Made by a program: the position numbers and the translations under genes
Notes under the pieces: generated by a model
Database searches by the model: none
The model's input: only the letters and a program-made list of their open reading frames with translations
What the model was told of the DNA's origin: nothing
Shown: positions 61,585 through 64,000 of the stretch, piece by piece
Position numbering within the stretch: position 1 is the stretch's first letter
Layout of the letters: each line of letters begins with the position of its first letter
Assembly (NCBI RefSeq): GCF_000747525.1
Contig: NZ_CP009278.1
Location: 5,146,001 to 5,210,000, forward strand
Source of the DNA: Sphingobacterium sp. ML3W
GTDB lineage: Bacteria > Bacteroidota > Bacteroidia > Sphingobacteriales > Sphingobacteriaceae
Reading direction: 5' to 3'
Length of the DNA stretch: 64,000 nucleotides

Positions 61585-61616
61585 TTGCAAACCGAAATAC
61601 GATTTATCTAAGTTTA
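61585..61616 (+). promoter_or_regulatory. promoter of pfkA
   Basis: TTG at 61585-61587 and TAAGTTTA at 61609-61616 (one base off consensus), 21-bp spacing. The ATG is 4 bp after the -7 element. The surrounding block resembles that at 5092-5106. Confidence 0.45.
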
Positions 61617-61620
61617 AATT

Positions 61621-62595
61621 ATGAGTAATATTAAAAATATAGCAGTATTAACTTCTGGGGGAGATGCTCCAGGGATGAATGCTGCCATTCGCGCGGTAGT
61701 TAGAGCAGGTATATATAATGGTTTAAATGTTTTTGGTGTAAAAAGAGGTTATGACGGTTTAGTAAATGGCGATATGTATGCCATGGACGTGAAATCTGTA
61801 GCCAACATCATCCAACGTGGTGGAACCATATTAAAAACGGCAAGAAGTGATGAATTTCGCACCATAGAAGGCCGTCAAAAAGCCTATGAGAATATTAAAA
61901 AACACGAAATAGATGCATTGGTTGTTATCGGTGGGGATGGAACTTTTACTGGAGCTTCCAAATTTTTAGATGAATTTGATATTCCAATTATTGGTCTACC
62001 GGGCACAATTGATAATGATCTTGCTGGAACCGATTTTACAATTGGCTACGATACGGCTATCAATACCGTCATTCAAGCAGTCGATAAAATTAGAGATACT
62101 GCAGAATCGCATGACCGCCTATTCGTCATCGAAGTAATGGGTAGAGACTCTGGACTTATTGCCTTGAGATCGGGTATCAGTACAGGTGCTGAAGCCGTTT
62201 TGATCCCTGAGTTTAATGTCGATTACGATGCGATCATGAAACGCTTGGATAAAACCCGCAAAAGCAAATCATCACGTATCATAATCGTTGCCGAAGGTGA
62301 CTCTGAAGGTGGAATGGTTGTTTCTGAAAAAATCAAAGCAAACTTTCCGAAATATGATGTTCGCCTCTCTATCTTAGGTCATATTCAACGTGGGGGAAGC
62401 CCAACATGTATGGATAGAGTATTGGCCAGCAGACTAGGTGTTTCCGCTGTAGAGGCACTGCTTGAGGGTCGTAAAGGTGAAATGGTTGGTTTAGTTCATG
62501 GTGAAGTGCAATTTATATCTTTCAAAAAAGCAATTAAACACATTGATGCAATCAATCAAGATCTATTGCGGATCGTGGAAATCCTTTCTTTGTAA
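61621..62595 (+). CDS. pfkA: ATP-dependent 6-phosphofructokinase
   Basis: The 324-residue enzyme phosphorylates fructose-6-phosphate in glycolysis. SGGDAPGMNAAIRAVVRAG binds ATP, IGGDGTFTGA follows, and the catalytic TIDNDLAGTDFTIGYDTA and MGRDSG segments are present. Length is typical of bacterial PfkA. It faces pgi, a neighbouring step of glycolysis, on the opposite strand; a terminator separates them. Confidence 0.97.
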   Translation: MSNIKNIAVLTSGGDAPGMNAAIRAVVRAGIYNGLNVFGVKRGYDGLVNGDMYAMDVKSVANIIQRGGTILKTARSDEFRTIEGRQKAYENIKKHEIDALVVIGGDGTFTGASKFLDEFDIPIIGLPGTIDNDLAGTDFTIGYDTAINTVIQAVDKIRDTAESHDRLFVIEVMGRDSGLIALRSGISTGAEAVLIPEFNVDYDAIMKRLDKTRKSKSSRIIIVAEGDSEGGMVVSEKIKANFPKYDVRLSILGHIQRGGSPTCMDRVLASRLGVSAVEALLEGRKGEMVGLVHGEVQFISFKKAIKHIDAINQDLLRIVEILSL

Positions 62596-62621
62596 TCTTT
62601 ACAACTGAAGGTTAATAAAAT

Positions 62622-62659
62622 AAAAAAAGCTTAGTTAAGAATTTAACCAAGCTTTTTTT
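62622..62659. terminator. bidirectional terminator between pfkA and pgi
   Basis: AAAAAAAGCTTAGTTAA and TTAACCAAGCTTTTTTT with one mismatch, A/T runs at both ends. Confidence 0.85.
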
Positions 62660-62674
62660 ATTTTCCGTTAACGC

Positions 62675-64000
62675 TTATGAGCGCCAAGCTTTATATTGAT
62701 TGATCAAGCCATTTGTCGATGAATCGTGGGTGGTAATGATATCTTCGGACTCCAGCTCTGGAAGAATCTGACCAGCAAGTTGCTTACCTAATTCCACGCC
62801 CCATTGATCAAAACTGAATACATTCCAGATGATTCCTTGAACAAATATTTTATGCTCGTAAAGTGCTATTAACGTTCCTAATGAACGTGGAGTAACTTTT
62901 TTAAGCAAAATAGAATTACTAGGTCTATTTCCTTCAAACACTTTAAAAGCTTTCAGCTTTTCAATTTCTTCTTCAGATTTACCTGCAGCTTTTAATTCTG
63001 CTACAACAGTCTCTTCAGATTTACCATTCATCAAGGCTTCTGTCTGTGCAAAGAAATTGGACAATAACATCTGATGATGTTGTCCAATTGGATTTAAACT
63101 GATTGCTGGTGCAATAAAGTCGCAAGGAATCAACTTCGTCCCCTGATGGATCAGTTGATAAAAAGCATGTTGACCATTGGTACCTGGCTCACCCCAAATG
63201 ATAGGACCAGTTTGATAGTCGACACGGTTACCATTACGATCGACATACTTGCCATTACTTTCCATATCGCCTTGTTGGAAATAAGCCGCGAAACGGTGCA
63301 TATATTGATCATATGGTAATATGGCATGACTTTCTGCTTCAAAAAAATTATTGTACCAAATCCCTAATAATGCTAGAGTAATGGGAATATTTTCTTCAAA
63401 TGGAGTTGTTCTAAAATGCTCATCGGCCTCATAGGCTCCAATCAATAGTTCTTTAAAATTATCATAACCAACAGCTAAACTGATGGACAAGCCAATAGCT
63501 GACCAAAGTGAATAACGTCCACCGACCCAATCCCAAAACTGGAACATGTTTTTCGTATCGATACCAAACGCCGCAACCGCAGCTGTATTGGTACTTAATG
63601 CTGCAAAATGCTTCGCTACATCCTCTTGTTGAGCTCCACTTTTCAAGAACCATGCTCGAGCTGAGTTTGCATTCGCCATCGTTTCTTGCGTCGTAAACGT
63701 CTTTGAGGCAATTAAAAATAAAGTCGTTTCGGGATCAAGGTCTTTTATCGCTTCGACAATATGCGTACCATCTACATTGGATACAAAGTGCATATTCAAG
63801 TGTGTGCGGTATGCTTTTAGTGCCTCTGTAACCATAACAGGTCCTAAATCTGAACCACCGATACCAATATTAACCACATCGGTGATCGCTTTGCCGGTAT
63901 ACCCTTTCCACTCGCCAGAAAGAATACGATTTGTAAAGGATTCCATTTGTGCTAAAACAGCATGTACATCAGGCATCACATCCTGTCCATCAACAAGAAC
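62675..64000 (-). CDS. pgi: glucose-6-phosphate isomerase, N-terminus beyond window edge
   Basis: The visible 441 residues begin VLVDGQDVMPDVHAVL and run off the right edge, so the true start is outside the window. The enzyme interconverts glucose-6-phosphate and fructose-6-phosphate. Pgi segments VNIGIGGSDLGPVMV, TTQETMANA, GGRYSLWSAIGL, WGEPGTNGQHAFYQLIHQGTK and NPIGQHHQMLLSNFFAQTEAL are all present. A GTG inside the frame at 63977-63979 could start translation, but the conserved upstream residues show it is not the start. Confidence 0.95.
   Translation of the reverse strand, partial: VLVDGQDVMPDVHAVLAQMESFTNRILSGEWKGYTGKAITDVVNIGIGGSDLGPVMVTEALKAYRTHLNMHFVSNVDGTHIVEAIKDLDPETTLFLIASKTFTTQETMANANSARAWFLKSGAQQEDVAKHFAALSTNTAAVAAFGIDTKNMFQFWDWVGGRYSLWSAIGLSISLAVGYDNFKELLIGAYEADEHFRTTPFEENIPITLALLGIWYNNFFEAESHAILPYDQYMHRFAAYFQQGDMESNGKYVDRNGNRVDYQTGPIIWGEPGTNGQHAFYQLIHQGTKLIPCDFIAPAISLNPIGQHHQMLLSNFFAQTEALMNGKSEETVVAELKAAGKSEEEIEKLKAFKVFEGNRPSNSILLKKVTPRSLGTLIALYEHKIFVQGIIWNVFSFDQWGVELGKQLAGQILPELESEDIITTHDSSTNGLINQYKAWRS

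Noticed and set aside
63977..63979. GTG as the start of pgi
   Set aside because: Conserved Pgi residues continue upstream to the window edge, so this is an internal codon of a gene cut by the boundary.

Overview
The window looks like chromosomal DNA of a Bacteroidota bacterium, most likely family Sphingobacteriaceae (Sphingobacterium or Pedobacter type). The family is inferred from gene content: a SusC/SusD pair, DUF5689, DUF4270, DUF3843 and PqqD/HprK-like proteins, AT-rich intergenic DNA, and repeated matches to the Bacteroidota promoter pattern (TTG, about 19-21 bp, TAnnTTTG). The genus is not proven. No tRNA, rRNA or CRISPR array was recognised.

Left part (1-4.7 kb): minus-strand nucleotide-sugar and surface-polysaccharide genes: the N-terminus of RfbC, RfbB, a small membrane-anchored protein, a mannose-1-phosphate guanylyltransferase, and two tandem HxGH nucleotidyltransferases. 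Several gaps between these genes hold GTAAC-type direct repeats, and one holds a (CTAA)23 tract.

5.1-9.4 kb: a plus-strand cassette of a thioredoxin-like lipoprotein, an S26-like Ser/His peptidase, a PqqD-like protein, an ABC exporter and an HprK-like kinase. It resembles the accessory half of a lasso-peptide or other RiPP cluster but shows no cyclase and no clear precursor. This is the best candidate here for an undescribed system. It is followed by a convergent S41 protease lipoprotein and a complete IS4-type insertion sequence (11236-12584) with a target-site duplication.

12.9-26.4 kb: a paralogue of the small membrane protein, a DnaQ-like exonuclease with degenerate copies of its 3' end downstream, RarA, DUF3843, a sulfatase, a TPR protein, a dienelactone-hydrolase-like protein, a tail-specific protease, a GH3 enzyme and a TetR regulator.

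26.5-37.6 kb: a two-component system whose kinase gene carries a G9 tract, divergent from a DUF4270 and Kelch lipoprotein pair; then aspartate-semialdehyde dehydrogenase, threonine dehydrogenase, a YebC-like regulator, a protein built of 65-residue GFKPRF repeats, and a DeoR regulator.

37.6-50.2 kb: a second polysaccharide block (flippase, methyltransferase-like protein, two glycosyltransferases, DUF3820), TrhO, and a minus-strand SusC-SusD-DUF5689 locus followed by a glycerophosphodiester phosphodiesterase.

50.3-64 kb: mostly housekeeping genes: TrmB, a three-gene envelope set (YtxH, holin-like, unknown), a ComM-type ATPase, a rhomboid protease, a LUD protein, FtsH, RsfS, BirA, a DsbD split into two genes, PfkA and a Pgi gene cut by the window edge. 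Many genes end in strong, often bidirectional, hairpin terminators.
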